In this document: in pieces, positions 34,586 through 45,454 of the stretch | Layout: every line of letters starts with the position of its first letter | Numbering within the stretch: the first letter of the stretch is position 1 | Assembly (NCBI GenBank): GCA_001179505.1 | Contig: CDMY01000666.1 | Coordinates: 62,001-126,000, forward strand | Source: Vitrella brassicaformis | Lineage: Eukaryota; Sar; Vitrellaceae | Direction: 5' to 3' | Length of the DNA: 64,000 nt | The notes under the pieces: generated by a model | Database searches by the model: none | The model's input: only the letters and a program-made list of their open reading frames with translations | What the model was told of the DNA's origin: nothing | Translations under genes and position numbers: made by a program

Positions 34586-36040
34586 ATGAGCGGAGCCCCC
34601 TCCACGATGAGCGGCGGACACCCGGTCCCCCCCGGGCTCGTCGTCAATGCGGAGGGCCCGAATGGGCAGCCGCAGACGTCGTCGTACGGAGGGGATCAGT
34701 GGCCACACGAGCCAGATGGACAGATGGGCGCCTCCGCTCCCTCTGCCTCCCAGCACACGAACCCCCCCAACCTAGACAACGCCGATGCGTTGCAGCTGCA
34801 GAGCCTGGACGCCTCCGAGATGTCCCAGCTGATTCAACAGGGGGGCGGGCCACACCAGATGATGATCCGACATCAGTCGCAACAGCACCCGATGTTCAAT
34901 GCATGGCTGCTGGCAGGGCTGAATATGATGGTGAGGGAAAGAAGTCCATTTTCCGTATGTATGTGCGTGTCATTTTCTTACCGCAGGAAGACGCCCAAAT
35001 GCAGTTCATGGCTTCGACGGTGGCCCAGCAATCGGCCATCGCTCCCACAGTGGCCACACCCACAGCCGAGCCCACAGCCTCCCATCAGACGTCGATGGCC
35101 CCATCATCCGTCGGTCGTCGGAGGAGTAGCAGCAGGCGACGTCGACAGGCTCCCCAAGCACTGCTGCAGCAGGCGGCGATGCAGGTATGGGCTGCATGCT
35201 TTGCATCGGTCACGTGTCATGATTCTGGTACCCTGTCTGCAGAACACAGAGTCCGTCTATTCTGGGGCGGGGTCGCCTCAGGTGGCTACCGACTGGCCCA
35301 CTTTTATCATGTCACTCTCTGGTGAGTACAACCATCGCATGTCTTTCATGGTCGACACGCTGTCTTCTCTTCAGATACCGGTGTCATCTCCATTCTACGC
35401 CAGTTCTGGAGCAAACTGCGAGTCGACTATGACCGTTCACACACGGACCCCGACTCACAGGACCAGGGGGATCTGCAGAGCCGCTGGGCGTGGATCGACA
35501 CATCCGATGTCATGCCTTGTCTGGAGCTTGCCCTGTCGGGCCCTGTTGATCAAGAAGGGAGGCTCGGTGCATCGAGAAGGGACGTCTATCGACCGTACTA
35601 CGACCCGATGGGCCTGTGGGAGCCTGCAGAGGACCAGACACAAGGGTGGGACCCAGACAAGCCGGCTCAGTGCTGTATACCTGTCCCCAACGAAACCCCT
35701 CGCGTCATCCCATACGTCCCTGTGGACCGCCCGACACCAGACGACAAGATGAACGTGGCCTTCTGCAGGGTGTGTGGCCACGTGGAGAGGAGGAAGGACA
35801 TTACCAGGCACATCAAGAAAAGACACAAGGAGCTCTTCGTAAGCAGACATGACGAGTTACACGTCTGCAACCGGTGTACTCGTCTGTCTTTCGTGAGACA
35901 GGCGATGCCTAGCACGCCCACGTCTGCCTGCAGCATCACCGGACAGGTAGGCGAGCACATGGTTGCCTTATGTGCTGTGTCTCTGTCCGTCCATCCCATG
36001 CATTCGTCTGCAGGGGAGCAGTCAGCCGAGCGGCCAGTGA
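34586..36040 (+). CDS. ZF-1: C2H2-type zinc-finger protein
   Basis: Family not recognised. The N-terminal exon (MSGAPSTMSGGHPVPPGLVV, then GPNGQPQTSS, DALQLQSLDASEMSQLIQQG) is Gln/Ser/Pro-rich and probably disordered. A basic patch VGRRRSSSRRRRQAPQ follows. A conserved region with DTGVISILRQFWSKLRVDYD is shared with ZF-2 at 43331. Near the end is a C2H2-like finger CRVCGHVERRKDITRHIKKR-H (C-x2-C-x11-H-x4-H). It closes after two short exons with AMPSTPTSACSITGQ|GSSQPSGQ. Junctions keep frame over about six exons; ATG 34586 is the first in frame with a good N-terminus, but an earlier start cannot be excluded. A DNA- or RNA-binding regulator is likely. Confidence 0.65.
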
Positions 36041-38444
36041 GAAGCACACCCACGGTAGTCCACTTCTGCTACTGGCAGCGGCCACCTGTGACTGGCGATT
36101 TCTCTTCTGGTGCCTTCCCTGCACACGGCCAGGCGATGGGGCACTCAGCAGCTGAGGAGTGACGTGCGTTTTTTCGGTGTGCCACTTGTCTGTGCGCGTG
36201 GGTAACATGATTTCGACAAGTTGACGCATATAGAGTCGTGGGGGAAATAACATCGTTTGCTTGGCGTACACGTAATTTGTAACTCCCGGAGAAAGAATAT
36301 GCCGTGCACACGTGGCGTACATGACTATGTCTGTGTGCGTTTGCGTCTGTGCACAACCCCCTGTGTGCGTTTGGATCTCCAGGGGGTCATGTGTACCATG
36401 TGTCATCTGTCTGTCTGTCTGGCTGGCTGTCTGTCTGTCTGGCTGTCTGGCTGTCTGGCTGTCTGGCTGTCTGTCTGTCTGGCTGTCTGGCTGTCTGTCT
36501 GGCTGTCTGGCTGTCTGGCTGTCTGGCTGTCTGTCTGTCTGTCTGTCTGTCTCTCTGGCTCTCTGGCTGTCTGTCTGTATTCCGGCCTTCCCAAAGTAGG
36601 CACAGTGTGGCATGAGTAGGCCTCCGTCTCCCCCTGCTTGCCAGACGTGCGTGCAGGGTCTCTCCCGCCGTGTCTAGGACGATAGATGCTAAGTCTCTTG
36701 GGTGTCGTCGGGTTTTGAATGACCACGCCAGCTTGCCCTGCCTGCGTCTTTCCTGTCTGTCTGTCGTCTTGACTGGGCGGTTTAAGGAGGCTGCGTTGAC
36801 CAGCTGCCTTGCCTTCTTCTCCCTCGTACGCTCCTCTGCGTGATTGGCTGCCCTCGCCTGTCTCGTCTTCCTCTGTGTGTGTGTGTGTGTGTGTGTGCCT
36901 GTCTGCGTGGCTGCACGCGAACAGATCTTCGCGAGTGTCTGGCCCGCACAGTGTCTCGTCTCTTCCATGTATCTGCTTAAGCGTTCACTGAGCTTGTGAG
37001 TACGGTGACCTTCCATGTATCTGCTTGGACATTACGGTGACAGTAAGGGGCTGTAGAACCTGCATAGACAGAGCTTTGCTTCTCTCCCCTTCCCGCTTAC
37101 ACACACAGGTGCGACATGAGACAAGTAGGCTTCGTTGTCGCTCTTGCCTGCTTCCTGCGCATGTTTGCCCTGGGTGGTTCATGAGCGAGTACAGAAATAC
37201 AATGATAACCATACATGACAAAATGTACAAGATATGAGTCTGTCTCGTGTTGCGTGACTTACTCTGTTTTGTCTCTACCCCCTCGTGTGTATGTGTCGCT
37301 GTCATTATTGATGTGCGTGGGGTGGATGTCTCCTTTCTCTGTAGCTTTCTCATTGGCTGCATCTATGGTACGTGTGCCCAATTTTATGGCGGCACGAGTA
37401 AGGAGACGAATGCGTCTCTCCACTTCTACGCCATACACACATACCCCCACATAGATAGATACATACATACATACATTCCGAACACGTCGCTGATGGCCAT
37501 TCCAGAACACTGCCCTCATGGATCGACAGTCAGTGGGCGAGGGAGTCCGTCAAGCGACGAGGTCGCTTTTTGCCTCTCCCTCATTTGTTCTGGCGTGTGT
37601 CTGCTGTGCGGTCGGCCCTTTCCTCTCTCCCTCTGCTGTCCTCATGTAATGTGCTGTGCTGTACATGGGCAGTTCTCTGTCCGCATGTCTGGACAAGGGT
37701 GAGTGATCAATTGCATAAGCGACTCTGACCGAATATGGTGCAAGTCATTTTTGGTGTCTCATCTGAATGGAATTCGACGCAGCCATACTCACATGAACTC
37801 ACACATCGTCACTTCCACGTAACCACCGCCTTGGCGCGTGCGGTGCTGGGGCCAGGAGTGGCGCCATTCGTACTCGACGAACGGGTAGAAGACCAGCAGC
37901 AGGATGGCGACAGTTCTGATGGCACGGACAGAGCGAAGGAGGGGGGCACACACACGTGAATGAGTGTATGGTACACACGAACAGAGACACAGACGCGCAT
38001 CTCCATTATGTGGCTTATGTATGGGTCAGATTCCACCACTGCTGGCAACGGTGATGGGGAAGATGTGATGTGGATGACGGGGTAATGTGACATTTATCGG
38101 TGGATCATGCTCAGGCGTACGTGCGTGCCACCTGTGATTTGTTTGGCTATGGCAGGGAGACATGAGGATCTCATTTTTGGTTGGTCGATACATACATTCA
38201 TTTATTCGCACATGCGTACATACATAGAAAAGCCAGAGACAGATGGCTACGCTGATTTCTCTTCGGGAGTATGTGCGTGTGAAGTGAATATGTTGGACAC
38301 TGGTGTTATGCAGTGAACATGTAAAGTGTACTGCCACGCGTAACAGAAGCTCATTCAGATAGACGAATGTCCGCACCACACCACATACAAGTCGAATCGC
38401 ATCACAGAGGAGAAAAGAGTATGACACCCAACAAAGACTGCCGT
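36041..38444. other. Long gene-poor stretch
   Basis: Between ZF-1 and CBM-3. It contains the CTGTCTGG minisatellite described separately, a (GT)n tract at 36876-36898 and an ATAC repeat at 37454-37475. A 70-bp patch at about 37826-37890 (+) resembles the end of the cyclin-like gene (56550-56620, - strand). Open frames are low-complexity; no gene could be supported. Confidence 0.45.
36403..36585. repeat. CTGTCTGG minisatellite
   Basis: About 180 bp made of CTGTCTGTCTGG and CTGTCTGG units in irregular order, visible directly. Both strands are open in all three frames because the unit lacks stops, so the open frames here are not evidence of genes. Confidence 0.95.
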
Positions 38445-39962
38445 CTAGCCAGCTGTCCTTTGGCTGATAGCCGCCAAGGCGATCTCATCGAAAAGAGCAT
38501 GGGGCGCATCGGCCTTGTGGAGCGTCCCGTCCTTGGACATTCTGACCACGTGATCGTGGACAGTGCCGTGCCACCAGGCCTTCTTGATGTCGACGTTGTA
38601 CGGGATGCCCGGCTGGCTGCCAGGCGCATCCTTAAACGTGCTCAACAGCCACACAGGGAGACGCGCGTGGGGACACTCTCTCAGAGACTCAAGCGACACA
38701 GCATCACTCAAACCCAGCACTTGACTATTTGCTTTGAACCCTGATACACGGACAGACAGAGAGGAGTCACACGATTCCCTGAGCCTGTCTGGTCTGCTGA
38801 CTTGCTCGATTACCTGAGAGGATAGCGTCCCTTATCACCTCGTTCTTCGCGCGAGACGTGCGATCGCGACAGATTATGATGCCGACCAACTGGTCGGGAT
38901 CGTCCTTCAGAATCTCCACACGAATGCCCTTTTTCGCGAACGCCTCACAGATGTAGTCGCCAACATCCTTGGCAAATGCAAGCTGACTCTTCGTCTACAC
39001 GAGAAGCAACCAAGAAACAATGTGACACACACACACACACACACACAGAAAACGCCACAGACCCACCGCGGTTTTCTGTCCATTGGCGTAGTGCAGCAAC
39101 AATCGCACCGGCGGCGTCTGCGTCTCCTCGGTAGTCACTGGAGGCTTGAGTGCCGGCACTGTTGGGCGATTGAATCGTGTCGTAGCGACTCTGTCAGGGG
39201 CCTGAGAAGTGGACGACGGTCTCTTGGACACAGCACCTTGGTCCTGTGCACCCGCACACCCGTGGCTCTCTCGAGTGACAGACACATCTTGCTTGTGCTT
39301 CTCCCGTCCATCATCTGGGGTGAAGTCCCAGTTCAGCGTCGTCGCAAACGAATACCCGGTCTCGGCGGTCTCGCCAAGGATGTCGATAAACCGGAAAGTT
39401 GGAGGCCCTCGACGTCCCATCCCTATCGTGGTTGCATACTTGTTGGTGTACTGCCACACAGCTGTGCCGAGCGGCTGCTCACGGTCATCGCCATCATGCT
39501 CCCACTGCTCTTTGATCTTGTACTTGTAACGCAGAACACCGCTGTCGGGCACCGTGATGGTGATCTTCTTCTGGAACACAACGCCGCCCCTGGACACAGA
39601 CAAGTCAAGATCATTGAGATCTTTGACATCCTCTGCAGCTTCTCTCACTTGAGAACACATAGCGCCTCCTCCGTTGCGCCTCCTCCGTTGCATACATTTG
39701 TTCGTGAGGCTGGAGTGAAAGTGAAGGTGTTCTCCTTTGTGCGCTTATCCCAATTACCTGCATTCACACACGAACAGATCTCCACCTGCGCTTTGCCATT
39801 TTTAGCTTGCAAGAGACGCCGGGGAGAGGTACCAAGCTCTGGGCAGTTGCCGTGAATACTCACGAGGGAGTCTTTGTTGAGGTTCCCCCCAATCACAGCG
39901 AACCACACTTCCGCATGCTTCCCTGGAGATAGCTGATTTGCTGAGGATAACTGCGGCCACAT
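38445..39962 (-). CDS. CBM-3: CBM20-like starch-binding-domain protein
   Basis: Most divergent member of the CBM trio. Start MWPQLSSANQLSPGKHAEVW, then the signature VSIHGNCPEL-G|NWDKRTKENTF, strand FQKKITITVPDSGVLRYKYK, QWEHDGDDREQP, and RFIDILGETAE. The Pro/Thr-rich linker carries KRPSSTSQAPDR. The C-terminal domain reads LLLHYANGQKTA, IRVEILKDDPDQLVGIIICR, LPVWLLSTFKD, PGIPYNVDIKKAWWHGTVHD and stops at 38445. The frame is open through all junctions checked, so this copy looks intact. A Cys/Gly insert (NVCNGGGATEEALC) precedes the second exon border. Head-to-head with GTP-E, 202 bp between preferred starts. Function inferred as glucan binding plus an unknown module. Confidence 0.72.
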
Positions 39963-40164
39963 GAAGATGGCTGGAAGATCTCCCACTCTCACGGCTGCAG
40001 CGATGGGCGGAAAACGTGGACTTCCCAGTCCGCTTCCGATTCCTACTTCCGATTCCTACTTCCGATTCCGACTTCGGCTTCCGAGTCCGACTCGCTTGCC
40101 GCTGCGTGTCAGGATCATCCAGTCTGCGGTGCACGTTCTTGCATCATTGCGCGATTCATCCAGC
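39963..40164. promoter_or_regulatory. Divergent spacer of cassette 3, with TTCCGA repeats
   Basis: Between the starts of CBM-3 and GTP-E. It has a tandem GATTCCTACTTCC / GATTCCGACTTCGG array at about 40036-40095. The plus-strand frame of GTP-E is open across the whole spacer back to an ATG at 39961, so a longer GTP-E is possible. Confidence 0.5.
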
Positions 40165-40982
40165 ATGAGCAACGAAGCAGCACCCGCCAAGGCGAGAGCG
40201 GCGTTCAGCGAGGGACCTGGTCACACCCACACCACCAATACGCTGCCGCCGCCGCCCGCACCACCCATCGCCATGCTCCTGCCGACCGCGCCCGCGGGTG
40301 CAAGCAAGAAGCCACCGAAGGAGAGGAAGGAAGAAGCCCCCAAGAAGCCACCCACAGAGAGGAAGAACTGTCGAGCGTCCTCGGGCAGCTACGACTACAG
40401 GGGCATCTTGCCTCCCGAGTTTGGCGGCACTCGCGCGCAGGAAGATGACGACCCCGACAAGTTCAACAAGAAGTGAGTGTGGGCGAAGGGGCGAGGAGGG
40501 GGAGAAGGGGGAATGGATAGGGTCTGTCTCTATCCTTTCTTGGTGCTGCAGGTTGGTGGAAGTCAAGCGGACCCTCAAGGAGCACAAGGCATGTATTGTC
40601 AGCGTCCTCCTGGCTGGCGAGCCTGGGTATGATGAGCAATCAGCCAGGCTCAGCCCATCCTTCTGTTTCTTATCTATCGATCTCCTGCTCATTCAGGGTC
40701 GGCAAGTCGACGTTTTCGAACCGTGTGCGTTCCATTTTGAAGGCGAAGGGCCCGAGCGACAGTTTCGTCCAGGTGAGACACGCGGCGGCAGCACCATGCC
40801 TTCGTCATTCTGTTGTGATTGATCGTGTCCCGCGCTGCATGCAGTTCACTCGCACGACTCCGGGCAGCCATGAGGGCAGCGTCACATCGACGTTCGAGAC
40901 GTACGAACTCGGCGGCAACAAGCGTGTCCTTCTGCAAGACGGCAAGGGTGCGCACGGTCGCTCACGCTTCATCATAGCGATC

Positions 40983-41017
<35 letters not shown>

Positions 41018-41488
41018 TGTGTTTAGGTCTCGAGGATGGTGACACCGACCTGCTGGAGCTTGCCGTCACGGGCCGCCTGAGAAATGGGTATGACATGACG
41101 ACTCCGATGGACAAGATCAAGGAGGTTCTGGCCAAGAACGGCATGGGAGGCGCCGCTGATCTCACCAAGGAAGAGGAGAAGATCATCTCGCTCCTGCGGT
41201 AGGGACCACAGGACGCATTGCCACAGATCACACACAACAACTCGTCGCTGTCTGTGGGTTTGTCTGTCTGCATGTGTCAGACTTGGCAGTGAGGCCGAGT
41301 GTGAGGACTACCTCCCAAGGCCGTGTTCCTGGTCCTCGATGCTTCGAACACGGGCGACACATCCCTCGACCAGTATCAGGAGTTCGTCAGAGTGATCAAC
41401 AGTAAGTATCACACACACACACACACATACACGCGCAGACACTCAGACACACACTCCTTGACAACATGTCGGCCCTGCATCCCCCGCA

Positions 41489-41521
<33 letters not shown>

Positions 41522-42544
41522 ATGTGTGTGTGTAGAACACAAGGTGAAGCTCATGGTCATCCTCAACAAGTGCGACAAGATCATCGAGGGCCCCGAGGAG
41601 CGCAAGGCCGTCAGGGATGACCCCCTGTCGATCATCGATCATCCGGACATCGAAGACAAAGTCGAGGAGGTCTCGGAGACCCTGGGGTGGGCGATACGCA
41701 CGCAACACAAACATGTACACACACTACCCAACGACCTGTGCTGTTGGTGTGCATTCAGTGTTGAGAGCTACAACGTGTTTCCGATGATCAGCCGGCCCAG
41801 ATCGACGCAGCTGAGCCCCGCCCAAAGCCTGGTGATCCTGCGACCGTTTGCATTCGTCATGACCAACCTCAAACGCTGCAACAGGGAGTAAGCGAGCAGC
41901 ACACCGACTTGACAGGAAGCCACGCATTCTGTGTATATGTCACGTGGTGTGTGTGAATGTGTGTGTGTGTGGCGGCTGCAGGAAGCTGCTCGACCAAGAG
42001 GCAGTGGAGTACTCTGACGGCGAGGACATCGAGTCCGAAGATGAGGATGACGACGGAGTAGACGACACCGAAGACGACGCAGCGGTAGGTAGTGCACAAC
42101 ACACATCCACAGTGTCCATCGACCCATTCTTTTCTCCTCTGTGTGCTGCATATGAAGTAGGAAGACGTTCGCAGTACCCAAGACAATGCCAGACAAGACA
42201 ATCCCGCCCGCACCCAAGACACCCCCCCTATCGGCCAAGACACTCCCGCCCACACGCAAGACCCACTCTCTCTCAGCCAAGACAATCCCCGTCCCGCCCA
42301 AGACACACCTTCTCCCGCCCAAGGTCGTCCTTCGCCGAGAAGTCAACCCTTTTTTGCTCGGAGTTTCTTCTGCGTGTGTGCCGTCGCACTTGTGCTGGCT
42401 GCCATCGTGGTCTTTCGTTATGTACCGGCCCTTTCCTTCGCCTCTTTCCTGTGTGCCTGGCTGCCTTACACTCGACGCATGCATATGAATGATGACGTGG
42501 CCAGGGATATTGCACGGAACGGGCGCTATCTGCTGGCGCCATGA
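40165..42544 (+). CDS. GTP-E: tail-anchored P-loop GTPase-like protein with QD-repeat stalk
   Basis: N-terminus MSNEAAPAKARAAFSEG is followed by a Pro/Lys-rich low-complexity part. Core: LLAGEPG|VGKSTFSNRVRSILK, GSHEGSVTSTFETYELGGNK, LQDGKG, ELAVTGRLRNGYDMTTPMDK, then VFLVLDASNTGDTS and VILNKCDKIIEGPEE, VFPMISRPRSTQLSPAQSL, and a strongly acidic exon (DGEDIESEDEDDDGVDD). The last exon encodes repeats of the type xQDNPxx/TQDTPxx, then a helix (CVCAVALVLAAIVVF) and the tail ARDIARNGRYLLAP. In the exon before LVLDAS the frame needs a one-base correction near 41315 (CTACCTCCCAAGGCC): the upstream frame reads LGSEAECEDY and would run into unrelated sequence. This is either a sequencing error or an inactivating deletion. 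Otherwise similar to GTP-B. Confidence 0.7.
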
Positions 42545-43330
42545 CGTCATGGTCATTTTCCTGTGAATTCATTTTCTTCTCGTCTGCTGGAGTCTGTCGG
42601 CCAGCTTGCTTGCTTGCTTGCTTGGTGATTGATGAGTCTTGTGATGCGGCGTGTCCTGTGGTGCGTTGACTCTTTCTCTCATGTGTGGCCGTCCGACTGT
42701 CGGTCAGCTGCTTGCATACGCAGTGAGCTGATGTCCATTTCCGCCTGTTGCCTCCCTCATGCGCTGTGTGTGCTTCGTCGATTTTCTCAACATGTGTGTA
42801 CGTGTGCGCAGGTGTTTGGGTGGGGTTTGGGTCGATGTCGCCTCATGGTAAGGAAGCAGTAATTAGGTGTGTCATGGTTGCCGGCTCGCAGCACCACGCT
42901 AGGCACTTGGATGTGCGGTGAGCTGGCGACCACGTTCGGTTCTCGTGTCGTGTGTGTCTGTGTGTCTGTGCAGTGATCGTGTTTGCAATTGCGTGTCCAT
43001 GTGGTAATATGTATTGGTATCTGTTGTGTGGTGCGATTGAGGATTGCGATGCATGTCACGGATGAAAAGGCTGCTCGAACTCGTGCCTCTCAGATCAAAC
43101 CAACGTTACACGGACGTCCTGCCTATTCCTGCCTCATATTCCTGCAGGAGCTTTTGCTCGCTGGTTTGCCTTCATCCCTTTCCCGGGATGATGCCAGAGG
43201 GTCTCCATGACCCTGGCCAACATGGTCCCAGCATGAGCATGAGTCCATGTCACGACGCGCTCATGCTTGGCCAACATTCAAATTCGGTAGGATGAGGAAA
43301 CAAGGCTCACAAGGCCACACATACGGGTGA
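42545..43330. other. Intergenic region
   Basis: Downstream of GTP-E. It includes a (CTTG)n run at 42606-42623. A 77-codon open frame at 42629-42862 has no recognisable features. No gene supported. Confidence 0.4.
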
Positions 43331-44568
43331 ATGGTGTCACTGCAGTTCACCGATGACCCGGAAAAGCAAGATGAGCTTCACTTCGGCTCTTTGCCCTCGG
43401 AGCAAGAAGCTGGGTTCACACAAGAGGATGGTCTGCAGCAACACTGGCAGCACTATGCGGTGACCGTCGGTTTGCCCTCTAGCATGCCCTCTCCGTCGCC
43501 ATCACACTCACTCCACGACCCCCTGCTGCCTCCCTGCACGCCTCCCTCTTATCGAGTAGCCTCTTATCCCGATGCGGCACACACCACGCCACCACCACCC
43601 TCATGTAAGTCATCACGCACAAGAAGAAGGTGACCATTGCCTTCTTCTGCTGCATGCTATATCTCAGCTGAAGAGGTTGGCGAAACTCAGAAGCGGATCT
43701 GCGAGTTCATCAACAAGCACTGGCTGAGGTTGGAGGTCGACCGCAAACGCTCACGCAAGAACGTCGATCCGATGCAAGCCGCTGCTCAAAACATCCTGTT
43801 GTGGTTTGCAACGTCAGCGAGGCTGGGGCAAGGCTGGCGCTTCGCCATGACGCCCTCCGCCATCGATGAGCGCAAGGGGAAGAACGGACGCTGTGGAAAC
43901 AAGTACCGAGTCCTGGCACTTCGGAAGCCTCTGCACGTGTTGAGCCATGCGGACCCTTCCCAGCCCCACATATTCGCTGAGCACAATGGGATGCAACAGT
44001 GCTTCTTTCCTGTGGCGGTCGACCGCACCGCAACTGAGGAGGACGAGAAGGAGATAGCGGTGTGCATCCACGAGGAGGGCGGGGTGCTGTGTGGCAAGCT
44101 CGGCAGGCAGAAGGACATCACGAAGCACCTGAAGGATGCACACAAGCTCAATCCAAGTCGGGGCGGCGGCGATGCGACGGTTGCTCAAGATTCTGAGGTG
44201 CGTGACCATAACCAGCCTGCTGCTGTCCCCCTCACTGTGTCTCGCTGACATATGCAGGCGCCTCCGCCCCTCATCCCCCTGTATGGACCGTCCCCCGTTC
44301 ACGCCAATGCTGGACAGGTACGCGGATGAGAGGGTCACTGGACGCCACGTTCATCGACTGCATTATGTCTGCAGTGGAGCCATGGGCCGAGCGGGCATCC
44401 ACACGTAAGCAGACGGGACGGCGTTTTGATGGCATGGCGAGGGCTTGACATGCTGTGTGCTTGCCGAATCTTCAGGACCCTTACCATGCATATGGGCGGA
44501 AGGCTCGAGACATGGAGCCCTCTGCAGCAGGGAAGGATGACGAGTTCGCTTCGTCTGCGATCGGCTAA
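43331..44568 (+). CDS. ZF-2: zinc-finger protein related to ZF-1
   Basis: Paralogue of ZF-1 by domain order. Pro/Ser-rich N-terminus (SLHDPLLPPCTPPSYRVASY) precedes a conserved central domain: FINKHWLRLEVDRKRSRKNV, AAQNILLWFATSARLGQGWR, FPVAVDRTATEEDEKEIAVC. The finger is degenerate but keeps the pattern: C-x8-C, then GKLGRQKDITKHLKDAH. After it, short exons read APPPLIPLYGPSPVHANAGQ|WSHGPSGHPH and DPYHAYGRKARDMEPSAAG, ending SSAIG at 44568. The last two junctions were chosen from GT/AG sites and from similarity to ZF-1. The start ATG at 43331 may be internal, since an acceptor-like CTGCAG follows it closely. Function unknown; nucleic-acid binding is likely. Confidence 0.62.
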
Positions 44569-45333
44569 CGTGGTGCTTTGTGTGCGTGTCACGAGACAGC
44601 AGTTGGCCTTTTGGCTTTTTGACTTAGTGGCACCTCAGTGGCTGTCGTGTGGGAGGAGACACGGGGGATTTTGCATCTTCCCCCATGTCCGCTTTGCTCA
44701 TCCGCTCGTGTCGGGGACCGTCTATGTGTTGTGCATGTTGCGTGTGTATGGTGCATACAGCTTTCCACGGCTGTGTGTACACAGATATATATCTTCCTGG
44801 CTTGTATTACGGTCTTTATCCTGCCTGTGTTTCTCTTTCTTCTGGGCCGCCCCATGCTGCGCATCACCGTGTCTGTGTGAGTGTGTGTGGTCTGTGTGTG
44901 GCCCGTGTGGGTCTGTCTGTCTGAGTGTGTCCCTGTGTGCTATTCCTATAGCTCAGCTTTTTCCGCCGTGTTTGGGTACGATAGATGCTTAACAGACACT
45001 CGTATGCATAGGCACAGTGTGATTTGCATCGAGTGTCCGTAGGACGTTTATACAGACAGAGATGTGTGTGTGTAATCTACTTCTCCCTGACTGTGTGCCG
45101 TCTCACTGTGTTGCCCGGAATGCCGTGTCCTTCTGTCTTCCCGCCTGCTCGTCTTGCCTGGTCGGTGGATGTGTTTTCTTCTCGTGTGTGGTTAACGACT
45201 GATCATGGGCCAATCGCTGTTTGCGGGTCGACGTGTTTTTATGAATGTCGGCAATTCTGTCTGTCGACAGACAGGGATGAATGGGAGCAAACAACACATA
45301 CAACAAAGCGTAACGGACAAATGTACTTGTACA
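44569..45333. other. Intergenic region
   Basis: TG-rich sequence without recognisable genes. The open frames are interrupted and of biased composition. Confidence 0.4.
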
Positions 45334-45434
45334 GATCAGTCGACGGTACAAATGTATTTGAATTTAAGAGGACGATGCATTCGAATTCAAGTATGTCATG
45401 TACATTCATTGATACCACAACCTAGGCCTGCTTG
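45334..45434 (+). repeat. Dispersed repeat, copy 1
   Basis: Shares GTACAGATCAG, TGAATTTAAGAGGACG, ATTCAAGTATGTCATGTA and a trailing GGCCTGC with 48172-48275. A short inverted repeat (TTGAAT ... ATTCAA) frames the conserved part. It sits between genes. Could be a small non-autonomous element or a conserved 3'-processing hairpin. Confidence 0.6.
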
Positions 45435-45454
45435 TGCTAATAGGCCCCCTCTTT

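Noticed and set aside
36349-36619. Open frames in all six frames over the CTGTCTGG repeat
   Set aside because: The unit contains no stop codon in any frame; the predicted proteins are pure low-complexity (SVCLSGCLAVWL type).
37215-37702. Plus-strand frame with a hydrophobic CSFLIGCIYGTCAQ segment
   Set aside because: Isolated, flanked by repeats, without supporting exon structure.
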